Translations under genes and position numbers: made by a program | Source of the DNA: an uncultured Gammaproteobacteria bacterium | GTDB lineage: Bacteria; Pseudomonadota; Gammaproteobacteria; Steroidobacterales; UBA11654 | NCBI GenBank assembly: GCA_937801655.1 | Contig: CALMWC010000012.1 | Coordinates: 1 to 64,000, forward strand | Reading direction: 5' to 3' | DNA: 64,000 nucleotides | Shown here: one piece after another, positions 63,988-64,000 of the stretch | Layout of the letters: every line of letters starts with the position of its first letter | Numbering within the stretch: the stretch's first letter is position 1 | Notes under the pieces: generated by a model | The model's database searches: none | Told to the model about the DNA's origin: nothing | Seen by the model: the letters and a program-made list of their open reading frames with translations, nothing else

Positions 63988-64000
63988 TAGTATATAATGA

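Overview
AT-rich gammaproteobacterial chromosome segment, probably from a marine, streamlined lineage (taxonomy is inference only). About 0-12.6 kb is an accessory metabolic region: SDRs, alpha/beta hydrolase, beta-propeller lactonase-like protein, MDR oxidoreductase, MFS transporter, Baeyer-Villiger/FMO-type monooxygenase and Tat-exported proteins. About 12.7-64 kb is largely conserved housekeeping: dnaX-recR, rsgA, orn, prc/ctp, ssrA (tmRNA)-smpB, ratA, bamE, nadK, hrcA-grpE-dnaK-dnaJ, carAB-greA-rlmE-ftsH-glmM-tpiA-secG-tRNALeu, nuoA-N, tRNAfMet-rimP-nusA-infB-rbfA-truB. The strongest new observation is a pair of near-identical ~29-bp dyad motifs (6794-6822 and 12623-12651). They bracket a convergent five-gene oxidation module and sit at the same distance from the two outermost start codons. 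Other notable signals: an A9 slippage site in dnaX with immediate stops in both alternative frames; a frame-ambiguous polypurine tail on dnaK; an apparent ATC start codon on an SNF transporter; a candidate attenuator before carAB; a U1:U72 initiator tRNA; a tmRNA gene lacking an encoded CCA; and four single-base +1 frameshifts, all confined to non-core exported-protein genes. No CRISPR array, integrase, transposase or phage module was seen. All calls come from reading the sequence and ORF track; no searches were run.
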